A DNA stretch of 64,000 nucleotides from Ponticoccus litoralis. GTDB lineage: Bacteria > Pseudomonadota > Alphaproteobacteria > Rhodobacterales > Rhodobacteraceae. Where the stretch lies: positions 1-64,000 of the forward strand of contig NZ_JBDNCH010000001.1 in the NCBI RefSeq assembly GCF_039769985.1, read 5' to 3'. Position numbers and translations under genes: made by a program. This document shows positions 56,295 through 64,000 of the stretch, piece after piece (position 1 is the first letter of the stretch; each line of letters opens with the position of its first letter). The notes beneath the pieces were generated by a model. That model had not been told where the DNA came from. It did not search any database and saw nothing but the letters and a program-made list of their open reading frames with translations.

Positions 56295-57346
56295 TCAGCC
56301 AGAGCCGCGCGGGCAAAGCGTCGGCACCATCGCGTGCCGGACCAGCCCCTGTTCGCCGCCGAGCCGCGCCAGCAGCAATTCGCCCGCGGTCCGGCCAAGC
56401 CGGGTGGTGTCGATCCCCACCGTCGTGAGGCCGGGGCCGACGTTGCCCGCATCCTCGTGGTGGCCGAAGCCGACGATGGCCAGCTCGCGCGGCAGGTCCA
56501 GTCCCCGGCGCAGGGCCTCGTAAAGGCCGCCGATGGCCAGCACGCTGTTGGAAAAGAACACCGCGTCGATATCGGTTGCCCGGTCCAGCAGCCCGGCAAG
56601 CGCCGCGCTGCCCGCGCCGGTGCCCTCCAGCGGCTCGGCATGCAGCGTCTCGGCCACGGTCAGGCCAAGCTCGGCGCAGGCGCTGGCAAAGCCCGCGTGA
56701 CGCAGCGCACCGCGCCCGGTTGCACGGTACCGATCACCGCGACGCGGCGATGGCCCTGACGGGCCAGATGCTCTGCCGCCATGCGGCCCGCGTCGGTGTT
56801 CGAGAAGCCGACCAGCATGTCGATGGGATCGGGCGGCCAGGCCCATGTTTCAAGGATCGGCACGCCGAGCGCCCGCAGCCGGTCGCGGTTGTCCTCCATC
56901 TCGATGACGCCGGTGAACAGCACCGCCGCCGGACGCAGCTGGCTCAGCGACTGGATCGCCGCCGCCTCGCGCTCGTAAGAATAGCCGGTCTGGCCGATCA
57001 GGAACTGGTAGCCCGCCGTCTCGAGAACCCCGGCGCAGGCACGCAGCGCCCGGCTGAACTCCGAGCTGAGCATGTTCGACTGGTAGGCGACGACGATCCT
57101 CGACCGCCCCGACCGCAGCGCCGAGGCCATGGCGTCGCGCTGGTAGCCCGTCGCCTTCATGGCCGCCTCGATGCGCCCGCGCTTGTCCGCGCTGACCTTG
57201 GCGGGGTCGCTCAGCGCCCGGCTAACGGTGATCGGCGCGACGCCAGCCAGCTTTGCCACATCCTTCAGCCCGACCTTGCCCGAGGGGGCAGGGCTCTGCG
57301 CCGTGCGCGGGATGCGCAGCACGGCATCGGGGCGGGGCGGGGTCAT
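56295..57346 (-). CDS. LacI-family transcriptional regulator (one frameshift)
   Basis: About 350 aa. The N-terminal helix-turn-helix is GLKDVAKLAGVAPITVSRALSD (residues 25-46) with the hinge IEAAMKATGYQRDAMASALRSG. The periplasmic-binding-fold effector domain continues through the break near 56718, where a missing G in a G run explains the switch, into HAGFASACAELGLTV and DAVFFSNSVLAIGG. It is the last gene of the uptake operon and probably binds the paired TGGTAAC sites at 61287 and 61341 in front of the permease gene. Confidence 0.87.
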
Positions 57347-57349
57347 GGC

Positions 57350-58369
57350 TTACCTGTCTGCAAATTTTCCAACCTGTAGCAAGCAGTCCCCGGGCAGGCA
57401 ATCGACGTGCAGGCGGCGCGACATGACCACCCCCGCTCGCGCCACATGCAGGGCCACGGGCGGATCGAGCGGACGCTCGAAATCGGCGAAATGACCGGCG
57501 AGGTCGCCGGGGCGCACCGTGTCGCCGATCTCGACGGCGGGTTCGAACCAGCCGCGATGCGGGGCATAGATCGCCTGTTCGTATTCGTTGAGCGTCAGGA
57601 AGACGGTCCGGTGGGGCGTCGCCGTGCTTGGCAGCAGCGGCGCGTCGAGCAGACCCGCCGCCATGAGCACGCCGTTGATCGCCTGCGCCGTAAGCGCGAC
57701 GCTCTGCGGGGTCAGGGACGCGCCGCCGCCGAATTCGCCGCTGATCGCGATGGCCCCGGCCCGGATCGCGCCCGCCATCGAGGTCGGCGCCTCGGCGCCG
57801 TTCCGGGCGATGAAGGCATAGGGCATCGCCATGGCCGACAGCAGCCGCTCGGCCTCGGCCTGTTTCGCGGGGTCCGCGTATTCCTCGATCAGCCCGGTCG
57901 GCAGATGCGCCATCGAGGTGCCGCCCGAATGCAGGTCGAAGACGATATCGTGCTTCGGGAAAAGATCCTGTTCGAGACAATGGGCGATGCGCTGCGTCGG
58001 CCCGCCCGCCGGATCGCCGGGAAAGGCCCGGTTGAGGTTGCCGCCGTCGAGCGGCGAGCAGCGCCGCGCCGCCATCACCGCCGGAAGGTTGACGTAGGGC
58101 AGCACCGTGACCGCCCCCTTCAGCCGCCCGGCCTCCTCTGCGCTCTTCAACAGCGGCAGGATGCGGGTGAGCGCCATGCAGCCCTCGTATTCGTCGCCGT
58201 GGTTGCCGGCCATCAGCAGCACCGACGGCCCGTCGGTGCCGCGCACGCGGAACACCGGGATGCGCGCCTGCCAGTAGGGCGAGCGGTCGACGGACACCGG
58301 CATCACCAGATGGTCGGACTGGAACCCGACCCGATTGAAGTCGAGGGCGACGTGGACGCCGGTATGCAT
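57350..58369 (-). CDS. zinc deacylase of the succinylglutamate desuccinylase/aspartoacylase (AstE/DoeB) family
   Basis: 339 aa, starting at MHTGVHVALDFNRVGFQ (58369). The M14-type zinc site is visible: His and Glu in AGNHGDEYEG and the later His in IVFDLHSGGTS; the Arg and Asn loop NLNRAFPG binds the substrate carboxylate. Family members remove acyl groups from amino acids, e.g. DoeB deacetylates N-acetyldiaminobutyrate in ectoine breakdown. No other ectoine genes are nearby, so the substrate here is some N-acyl amino acid, probably delivered by the ABC transporter upstream. It ends 3 bases before the LacI gene. Confidence 0.82.
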   Translation of the reverse strand: MHTGVHVALDFNRVGFQSDHLVMPVSVDRSPYWQARIPVFRVRGTDGPSVLLMAGNHGDEYEGCMALTRILPLLKSAEEAGRLKGAVTVLPYVNLPAVMAARRCSPLDGGNLNRAFPGDPAGGPTQRIAHCLEQDLFPKHDIVFDLHSGGTSMAHLPTGLIEEYADPAKQAEAERLLSAMAMPYAFIARNGAEAPTSMAGAIRAGAIAISGEFGGGASLTPQSVALTAQAINGVLMAAGLLDAPLLPSTATPHRTVFLTLNEYEQAIYAPHRGWFEPAVEIGDTVRPGDLAGHFADFERPLDPPVALHVARAGVVMSRRLHVDCLPGDCLLQVGKFADR

Positions 58370-58438
58370 GGATGGGCCTGTATCTTGGGAAGAGAAAGCG
58401 CCGCGGGCAGGGTCATGCCCGCGGCAGTCGGGCAAGGG

Positions 58439-59216
58439 TCAGAGGTTGGGCAGCTCCTGCCGCTCTCCGAAGAAGGTTTCCTGCAGGTCACCCAGGTCTC
58501 CGCTCATCCGGTGGAAGAACAAGAAGGTGTTGATCCAGTTGAGGAAGTTCTGCTCGCCCTGCGCCACGGCGGCATGGGCAGGGGATTGCCGGATCTGGAA
58601 GGCCAGCGCGACGTCGTGGCCGGGGTTGTCCTGCCCCACCTTGAGCGCGATGGCGCTGTTCTCGGCGAAGTAATCGACCTGCCCCGCGAGGAAGGCGGCG
58701 ATGGCGGCGGGGGTGTCCTCGAAGCGCGACAGCTGGATGCCCGGCGCGTTGTCGGTGAGCCAGGTGTCGAGGGTCGAGCCCTTGGCCACGGCCACCCGCG
58801 CGCCTTCGAGATCGCCGGGGGCGTCGAAGGTCGGCGCATCTGCCGCGCCATAGACGCCCAGCGTCACGGCGGCATAGGGCTGCGAGAACATCACCATCTG
58901 GGCCCGCTCGGGCGTGGCCCCGGCGGCGGCGATCAGCAGGTCGACCTTGCCCGACAGCAGCGAGGGAATCCGGCTCTGGCCGGTCAGCGGCACCAGTTCC
59001 AGCTCGGCGTTCAGATCCTTCGCCATGAGCTTTGCCAGTTCGACGTCGAGGCCGGTCTCGGCACCGCTGTCATCGGTGAAGCCCCAGTGGCGCGGCGTCC
59101 AGCAGCACGCCGACGCGCAGCGTGCCGTTGTCGAGTACATCCTGAAGCCTGTCGGCCTGCGCAGGCGCGGCGAGGCTGGCGGCCGCCAGCGCGGCGGCAA
59201 TGAAGTTCCGGATCAT
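58439..59216 (-). CDS. polar amino acid ABC transporter substrate-binding protein (one frameshift)
   Basis: About 258 aa. Start at 59216: the signal peptide MIRNFIAAALAAASLAAPAQ ends at AQA. One extra C near 59094 (CCACTGG for CCATGG) breaks the frame in LRVGVLLDAAPWGFTDD; the rest is continuous with GLDVELAKLMAKDLNAEL and GKVDLLIAAAGATPERA, the family 3 solute-binding pattern. It is in operon with the ATPase and two permeases. The cargo is a polar amino acid or acyl amino acid. Confidence 0.85.
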
Positions 59217-59231
59217 CCTGTTGGTCCTTTT

Positions 59232-59961
59232 TTAGTGAGAGGCCGCAAGAAAGGCTTGCAGCTCGGGGGTTTGCGGGTTGGCAAACAGCTCTGCGGGCGG
59301 GCCCTGTTCCCAGACGCGGCCCTGGTGCATGAAGACGATGCGATTGGCGACATTGCGGGCAAAACCCATCTCGTGGGTCACGAGGATCATGGTCATCCCC
59401 AGCCGCGCCATGTCCTCCATGACCTTCAGCACCTCGCCCACCAGCTGCGGGTCAAGCGCCGAGGTCACCTCGTCGAACAGCATCAGCTGCGGGCGCATGG
59501 CAAGGCAGCGGGCAATCGCGACGCGCTGCTGCTGCCCGCCGGACAGCTGGCCGGGATAGGCCCTGCGCTTGTCGGCGAGGCCGACGCGCGACAGCACCTC
59601 TTCGGCCAGCGCGGGGGCCTCGGCCTTGGTGATCTTGCCGGTCAGCACCGGGGCCAGCGTCACGTTGCGCTCGATGGTCATGTGGGGAAAGAGGTTGAAC
59701 GCACTGGAAGACGATGCCGACGGTCTGGCGCATCTCGCGCAGGTTCGGCATGTCCATCGCCATGCGCTGCCCGCCGATGCGGATCTCGCCGCCCGAGGTT
59801 TCCTCGAGCGCGTTGATGCAGCGCAGCAGCGTCGACTTTCCCGAGCCGGACTGGCCGATGATGGTGACGATCTCGCCCTGCTCGATGGTCAGGTCGATGC
59901 CCTTGAGCACCTCGAGCGCGCCGAAATTCTTGCGGATGTTTTCGATCTCAACCAGCGCCAT
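59232..59961 (-). CDS. polar amino acid ABC transporter ATP-binding protein (one frameshift)
   Basis: About 243 aa. Walker A GQSGSGKSTLLR and Q-loop region GIVFQCFNLFPH are in the first part (with one extra G near 59704); LSGGQQQRVAIAR, Walker B LMLFDEVTSALD and switch His VTHEMGFA follow in the second frame. It belongs to the GlnQ/HisP group. It overlaps the permease end by 14 bases. Confidence 0.88.
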
Positions 59962-60599
59962 TGAAACGGGCCTCCGGGCTGCGGGACCAGCGGGTCAGTG
60001 GATAACAAAGGGCAAAGTAGACGACCGCCACCAGGCTGTAGGTCAGCAGGGGCTGGAAGGTGCCCGCGATCACGATCTGGCCTGCGCGGGCCAGTTCGAC
60101 GAAGCCGACCACCGAGGCCAGCGAGGTGTTCTTGATGAGCTGCACGAGGAAGCCGACCGTTGCGGGCAGCGCGATGCGCAGCGCCTGCGGCGCGATGACA
60201 TGGATGAACACGTGACGGCGGCTCAGCCCGAGGCAGTCCGCCGCCTCCCATTGCGCCTGGCGCACAGCGGCGATGCCGCCGCGCCAGATCTCGCCGAGGA
60301 AGGCCCCGGTATAAAGCGCATAGGCCAGCGCCACCGCGACCAGAGCGGGCAGCTCGATGTTCAGGAAGACCGGCAGGCCGAAGTAGAAGAACATCAGCAG
60401 GCCAAGCAGCGGGATGCCCTGCAGCATCTCGATATAGGCCCAGGCGATCCAGCGCGGCGCCTTCGCGCGGGCCGAGCGCGCCGAGGCTGACCAGCAGCGC
60501 CAGCGGGCCGCCGAAGGCCAGGGTCAGCGCCACCAGCAGCAGCGTCCATTTCAACCCCTCGATCAGGGCAAGGATATCGGCGGGGGAAAACTGTCTCAT
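59948..60599 (-). CDS. amino acid ABC transporter permease 2 (one frameshift)
   Basis: About 217 aa, HisMQ type. The first frame gives SPADILALIEGLKWTLLLVALTLAFGGP; after one extra base near 60470, IEMLQGIPLLGLLMFFYFG, GAFLGEIWRGGIAAV and the EAA loop QWEAADCLGLSRRHVFIHVI follow. The EAA loop is intact. Start 3 bases after the first permease's stop. Confidence 0.85.
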
Positions 60600-60602
60600 G
60601 TC

Positions 60603-61271
60603 TCAGCGCCCCTCGGGCCAGCGGAAGGCCAGCTTGCCGATCCCGGCAAAGGCGAGGCGGAAGAAGATCGCCATGCCGAGGTAGATGGCGCAGGCCAGCG
60701 CGTAGACCTCGAAGCTGCGATAGGTGCGGCTGTCGATGAAGCCCGCGGCGTGGAACAGCTCGTCCACCGAGACCTGCGAGGCCAGCGAGGTGCCCAGCAT
60801 CAGCAGCACGAACTGCGAGGTCATCGAGGGGTAGATATTGCGCAGCGCCGGCGGCAGCACGACATGGCGGAACAGCTGCCAGCGGCTGAGGCCCAGGCAG
60901 GCGCCCGCCTCGATCTGGCTCTTGGGGATCGAATCGAGCCCCGAGCGGAAGATCTCGGTCATGTAGGCGCCGAAGTAGATCGACAGGGCGATGGCGGCGG
61001 CGGGAAAGGGCGGCAGGCGCAGGCCAAGCCCGGGCAGCACGAAGAAGATCAGGAAGATCTGGATCAGCGCCGGAGTGTTGCGGATCACCTCGACATAGCC
61101 GCGCGTGATGCGGGTCGCGACGGGATGGCCCGAGCGCAGCGCCCGCGCGCCCAGCAGGCCAAGTGCCAGCCCTCCCAGCACCGCAAGGGCGGTGAGTTCG
61201 AGCGTTGTGATGACGCCCTCCCACCACGCATCCTCGTAGCGCCAGAGTGGTCGAAAATTCAGATTGGTCAT
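60603..61271 (-). CDS. amino acid ABC transporter permease 1
   Basis: 222 aa HisMQ-type permease, intact. RNTPALIQIFLIFFVLPGLG and the EAA loop SQIEAGACLGLSRWQLFRHVVLP are characteristic, with about five membrane segments. It is the first gene of the uptake operon and two candidate LacI-type operators lie just upstream. Confidence 0.9.
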   Translation of the reverse strand: MTNLNFRPLWRYEDAWWEGVITTLELTALAVLGGLALGLLGARALRSGHPVATRITRGYVEVIRNTPALIQIFLIFFVLPGLGLRLPPFPAAAIALSIYFGAYMTEIFRSGLDSIPKSQIEAGACLGLSRWQLFRHVVLPPALRNIYPSMTSQFVLLMLGTSLASQVSVDELFHAAGFIDSRTYRSFEVYALACAIYLGMAIFFRLAFAGIGKLAFRWPEGR

Positions 61272-61286
61272 GGGTGAGTGGGGTCT

Positions 61287-61301
61287 ATGGTAACGTTGTC
61301 A
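61287..61301. promoter_or_regulatory. candidate LacI-type operator, copy 1
   Basis: ATGGTAACGTTGTCA, a near-palindrome centred on CG as in LacI/GalR operators, starts 16 bases before the permease start. An identical copy lies exactly 40 bases further upstream. Confidence 0.65.
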
Positions 61302-61326
61302 TCATTGTGCGACACAAAAATCATCC

Positions 61327-61341
61327 ATGGTAACGTTGTCA
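61327..61341. promoter_or_regulatory. candidate LacI-type operator, copy 2
   Basis: Identical to 61287-61301, 40 bases apart, near four helical turns, so two dimers could sit on the same face. Confidence 0.65.
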
Positions 61342-61367
61342 ACATCATTTTCCCGAAAACATGAAAA

Positions 61368-61394
61368 TGGCGCCGGGATTCTCTCCCGGCGCCA
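61368..61394 (-). terminator. terminator of the D-serine dehydratase-like gene
   Basis: An 11-bp perfect stem (TGGCGCCGGGA with TCCCGGCGCCA) and a 5-base loop, followed on the minus strand by TTTTCATGTTTT, 24 bases past the stop at 61418. Confidence 0.9.
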
Positions 61395-61417
61395 CGCAGT
61401 GCCCGATTTCCGGGCCG

Positions 61418-62644
61418 TCAGCCGAAGCGGGTCTTGATGGCGGCGACCACGCGTCCCGCTGCGTCCAGCTCCCAGAGCACGCTGTGACGGTCGATGCAGG
61501 TGCAGGGGTGCGAGATGCCGAATTCGATCACGTCGCCCGGGCGTAGCCCCGCGTGATGCAGGAAGGCGTGCTGGTCGTTCAGCTTCGTCACCGTGACGCC
61601 GATATCCGCAACCGGCACGCCATCCCGCCAAAGGCGCAGCGCGATCGGCAGATCCTGATCGATGGCCACGTCGCGCAGACCCATGCCGCAGATCGCAAGC
61701 CCCTCTTCGGGGGTCGAGAGCACCTCGGCCCAGAGCCGCAGGGTCGGGATGAAGGCGCCCTCGAGGTGGCCGCCGCGCTTCTGCATGTCCGCAAGGCCGC
61801 GTTCGTAGACGCCGTGGTCGTGGAAGTAGAGCGCGCCGGAGCGCAGCACCAGATCGGTGTTCGGGGCCTGCGCCAGATCGCCCAGCAGCGCCAGCACCCG
61901 GTCGAACCAGGCCGAGCCGCCCACCGACAGCATCAGCGGCGCCTCGGGACCGGCAGCCTCGCGGATCTGCGCGAACAGAGCCTTGCTGCGGATCAGCAAC
62001 GCATCGATGCGGCGCTGGCTTTCGACCGGGTCCGCCACCGCGCTGGCGCCCTCGTAGGCGGCAAGCCCGGACAGGCCCAGCCTGCCCTCGGACAGGATGC
62101 GCCGCGCCAGCGCCAGCGCGTCCTCGTCGCGACGGATCCCGCCACGGTCGGTGCCGATCTCGACCAGCAGGCCAAGCGGCGGCAGCGTCTCGTCCCATGC
62201 GGCGCAAAGCGCCTCGTAGGTCTCGGCACTGTCGACGAAGATGTGGAATTCGGCGCCCGGGTAGCCCTTCAGAAGCGCCGCGAGACGCCGCGCCGCCGCC
62301 GCACCGCCGATGCCATTGGCGAGGATCAGCCGCGTGATCCCGGCGTCGAGCAGAACCGCCGCCTGCCGGATATCGGCCACCGTGGCCCCCAGTGCGCCCG
62401 CGTCCAGCAGGCGCTGCGCCAGCAGCGGCGCCATCGGAGTCTTGGCATGGGGTGCAAGCTTTGCGCCGTAACCTGCCACGTGATCCATCATCAGCCGCGT
62501 GTTCGCGTCGAAGCCCGGACCGTCAAGGGTGATCATCGGCAACTGCAACGCGCCGTCCGCCGGGAAATGGGTGCCGCCGGTCGCCTCATCGGCACTGCCG
62601 CCGGTGGGAAAGCCGCGCAGGGTGGCGTCGAGGGGGATGGACAT
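61418..62644 (-). CDS. D-serine dehydratase / D-threonine aldolase-like PLP enzyme
   Basis: 408 aa, fold type III PLP enzyme (alanine racemase N-terminal domain plus D-serine dehydratase-like C-terminal domain). The PLP lysine is in KLAPHAKTPMAPLLAQ (near residue 58), the pattern of DSD1/D-threonine aldolase. The C-terminal domain has the zinc ligands His and Cys in NDQHAFLHHAGL and ISHPCTCIDRH. GGAGTCGCCC precedes the ATG. Dehydration of a D-beta-hydroxy amino acid would release a reactive enamine, which the divergent RidA could hydrolyse. Confidence 0.85.
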   Translation of the reverse strand: MSIPLDATLRGFPTGGSADEATGGTHFPADGALQLPMITLDGPGFDANTRLMMDHVAGYGAKLAPHAKTPMAPLLAQRLLDAGALGATVADIRQAAVLLDAGITRLILANGIGGAAAARRLAALLKGYPGAEFHIFVDSAETYEALCAAWDETLPPLGLLVEIGTDRGGIRRDEDALALARRILSEGRLGLSGLAAYEGASAVADPVESQRRIDALLIRSKALFAQIREAAGPEAPLMLSVGGSAWFDRVLALLGDLAQAPNTDLVLRSGALYFHDHGVYERGLADMQKRGGHLEGAFIPTLRLWAEVLSTPEEGLAICGMGLRDVAIDQDLPIALRLWRDGVPVADIGVTVTKLNDQHAFLHHAGLRPGDVIEFGISHPCTCIDRHSVLWELDAAGRVVAAIKTRFG

Positions 62645-62664
62645 GGGCGACTCCTGTACATGTT

Positions 62665-62757
62665 CGTTATAGCGGTCGTATTTCTGGAAAGATGACGCTT
62701 CAAGGGAAGATTGGCCAGATACAGCGCGGAATATCCGAAGTACGTTACGCTATAATG
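62665..62757. promoter_or_regulatory. inverted elements in the divergent ridA promoter region
   Basis: CGTTATAGCG (62665-62674) and CGCTATAATG (62748-62757) are nearly exact inverted copies in the gap between the divergent PLP enzyme and ridA genes, and TATAAT within the second resembles a -10 box. They could be paired sites for the IclR regulator. Confidence 0.35.
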
Positions 62758-62814
62758 GACAATTCGGCGAATCCCGGCTACCCCGCATGCACAGACGGAC
62801 CAAGGAGACCAAAC

Positions 62815-63201
62815 ATGACCATCAAGCGGCACGGCGTCGGCGATGCGAAGGGCAACGGACAGAAGGCCCTGCCCTTCGCCAAGGCAACCGAGGCAGACGG
62901 CTGGCTCTACGTGTCGGGCCAGACCCCGATGAAGGACGGCGAAGTCGCCGGCCACGGCATCGTCGAGCAGTCGCATATCGCGATCCAGAACATGCTGAAG
63001 ATCGTCACCGACGCGGGCTACACCGCCGCCGACATCATGCGCGTCGGCGTGTGGCTGGACGATCCGCGCGATTTCTGGAGCTTCAACGGCGTGTTCGAAC
63101 AGTACTTCGGCGACAACCCGCCCGCCCGCGCCTGTGTGCAGTCGGCCATGGTCGTCGACTGCAAGGTCGAGGTGGATTGCATCGCTTTCAGGAAAGCGTA
63201 A
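62815..63201 (+). CDS. RidA family enamine/imine deaminase
   Basis: 128 aa YjgF/RidA fold. WLYVSGQTPMKDGEVAG and the C-terminal ARACVQSAMVVDCKVEVDCIAF are family segments; the usual catalytic Arg is visible as R in PPARACVQ. Strong AAGGAG site precedes the ATG. It hydrolyses 2-aminoacrylate or related enamines made by PLP dehydratases such as the divergent enzyme. It is followed 54 bases later by the IclR gene. Confidence 0.92.
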   Translation: MTIKRHGVGDAKGNGQKALPFAKATEADGWLYVSGQTPMKDGEVAGHGIVEQSHIAIQNMLKIVTDAGYTAADIMRVGVWLDDPRDFWSFNGVFEQYFGDNPPARACVQSAMVVDCKVEVDCIAFRKA

Positions 63202-63255
63202 TTTCCCGACGGGCCGCGCGGGGATCTCGCGCGGCCCATGCACAAGGGGCGAGAC

Positions 63256-64000
63256 ATGGAACGCAAACGCGCACGCGGGCTCGACCGCGCGGTCGAGATC
63301 TGTGACCTGCTGGCGCGGGCCTGTCGCCCCATGCCCCCGGCCGAGATCGCCCGCGCCATCGGCGCGCCGCGGTCGTCGGTCTACGAGCTTTGCGCCACGA
63401 TGACCGGGCTCGGCCTGCTCGAAGCGGACGCCGAGGGCATGCTCTACCCGGGGCGCAAGACGCATTTCTGGGGGCGCAGCTACCTTGCGGGCTTCGACCT
63501 GGCGCGCGAGGCGCAGCCGGTTCTGGACGCGCTGACCGCGCAGACCGGCGAGACCTCGCAGCTTTGCGTGATCGACGGGCGCAAGTACACCGTCCTGCTG
63601 ATGCGCGAGGCGGACCGCGCCTTCCGGATCAGTGGCGACGTCGGTGAACCGACGCCAATCCCCTGGACCGCCTCGGGGCGGCTGCTGCTGCAACACCTGA
63701 CCGACCACGAGATCCTGGCGCTGATCCCGCCCGAGGACTTCCGCCAGCCGGGCGGCGAGACGCTGTCCCCGGCGCAGTTCCTGCTGGAGTTGCGCGCCGC
63801 CGCCAGCGAGGGGTTCTTTTCCTTCGACAGCCCGTCGGACAGCTACACCCATTGCTTTGCCGCCGCTGTCACCGGCGAGCGCGGGGCCTGCGTCGCGACG
63901 CTCTGCCTCGTGGCCCCGCGCGAGGAGGCCCGCGCGCGCCACGCGGCGCTGAAGGCCAGCCTGATCCAGCACGCGGCGCGGCTGTCGGAACGGCTGGCAG
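63256..64000 (+). CDS. IclR-family transcriptional regulator (cut by window end)
   Basis: The first 248 codons are present; the gene runs off the window end, near its natural end. The winged helix is PAEIARAIGAPRSSVYELCATM (residues 28-49), and the GAF-like effector domain follows with GETSQLCVIDGRKYTVLLM and PIPWTASGRLLLQHL. It follows ridA in the same direction and likely controls it and the divergent PLP enzyme gene. Confidence 0.88.
   Translation, partial: MERKRARGLDRAVEICDLLARACRPMPPAEIARAIGAPRSSVYELCATMTGLGLLEADAEGMLYPGRKTHFWGRSYLAGFDLAREAQPVLDALTAQTGETSQLCVIDGRKYTVLLMREADRAFRISGDVGEPTPIPWTASGRLLLQHLTDHEILALIPPEDFRQPGGETLSPAQFLLELRAAASEGFFSFDSPSDSYTHCFAAAVTGERGACVATLCLVAPREEARARHAALKASLIQHAARLSERLA

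Noticed and set aside
57350..58369. ectoine degradation gene doeB
   Set aside because: The family is right, but no doeA, doeC, doeD, ectoine transporter-specific or EnuR-type genes are found, so only a family-level call is made.

Overview
The window is high-GC DNA typical of an alphaproteobacterium of the Rhodobacteraceae/Roseobacter type. The rRNA sequences, the bacterial trimethylamine monooxygenase, the dimethylamine monooxygenase genes and the GlxBCD/MgsABC-type genes all fit that group. Coding density is normal, but about 18 single-base frameshifts interrupt otherwise intact genes. Most lie in short G or C runs, which points to uncorrected long-read errors rather than decay. I annotate those genes over their full corrected span.

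Region 1 (1-15.9 kb) handles methylated amines. It holds a gamma-glutamylmethylamide synthetase/type III glutamine synthetase with three N-methylglutamate-synthase-like subunits (minus strand), divergent from dmmD-dmmA-dmmB-dmmC for dimethylamine oxidation (plus strand). An XRE-cupin regulator, trimethylamine monooxygenase (tmm), a solute-binding-type protein without a signal peptide, a GntR/FCD regulator and an unusual Amt-family channel follow. Together they can take trimethylamine and dimethylamine toward methylamine, N-methylglutamate and one-carbon units.

Region 2 (15.9-24.4 kb) has an IS3 remnant and a complete rRNA operon on the minus strand, 16S - tRNA-Ala - tRNA-Ile - 23S - 5S. The 23S gene carries a 599-nt intervening sequence in helix 25, bounded by a 21-nt imperfect inverted repeat. 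Almost all of it is an open reading frame with its own ribosome binding site that encodes a PagL-like lipid A 3-O-deacylase (outer-membrane beta-barrel) with the catalytic His-x-Ser and Glu preserved. I consider this the most unusual object in the window.

Region 3 (24.4-32.5 kb) is an aromatic catabolic locus: an HpaB-type flavin-dependent monooxygenase, a stand-alone FAD synthetase domain, a flavin reductase, a hydroxyquinol-type intradiol dioxygenase, a muconate-type cycloisomerase, a LysR regulator, and a convergent operon of a small unknown protein, an enol-lactonase-like hydrolase and a BKACE (DUF849) enzyme. Region 4 (32.8-40.4 kb) is a TPP-riboswitch-led thiamin operon, thiD-thiO-thiS-thiG-thiE-thiF-thiY-tenA-thiZ-thiX, which combines thiazole synthesis with pyrimidine salvage.

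Region 5 (41.9-55.9 kb) makes and exports an exopolysaccharide: an O-antigen-ligase-like polymerase, a Wzz/GumC-type co-polymerase, a NarL-type response regulator, a WecG-type glycosyltransferase fused to an initiating sugar transferase, a Cys-less sulfite-oxidase-fold protein with a hybrid sensor kinase, a Wza-like exporter, a Wzx-like flippase and three glycosyltransferases. A shared dyad precedes several of its transcription units. Region 6 (56.3-64 kb) is an uptake and catabolic module: a LacI regulator, a zinc deacylase of the aspartoacylase family, a polar amino acid ABC transporter, a D-serine dehydratase-like PLP enzyme, RidA and an IclR regulator cut by the window end.
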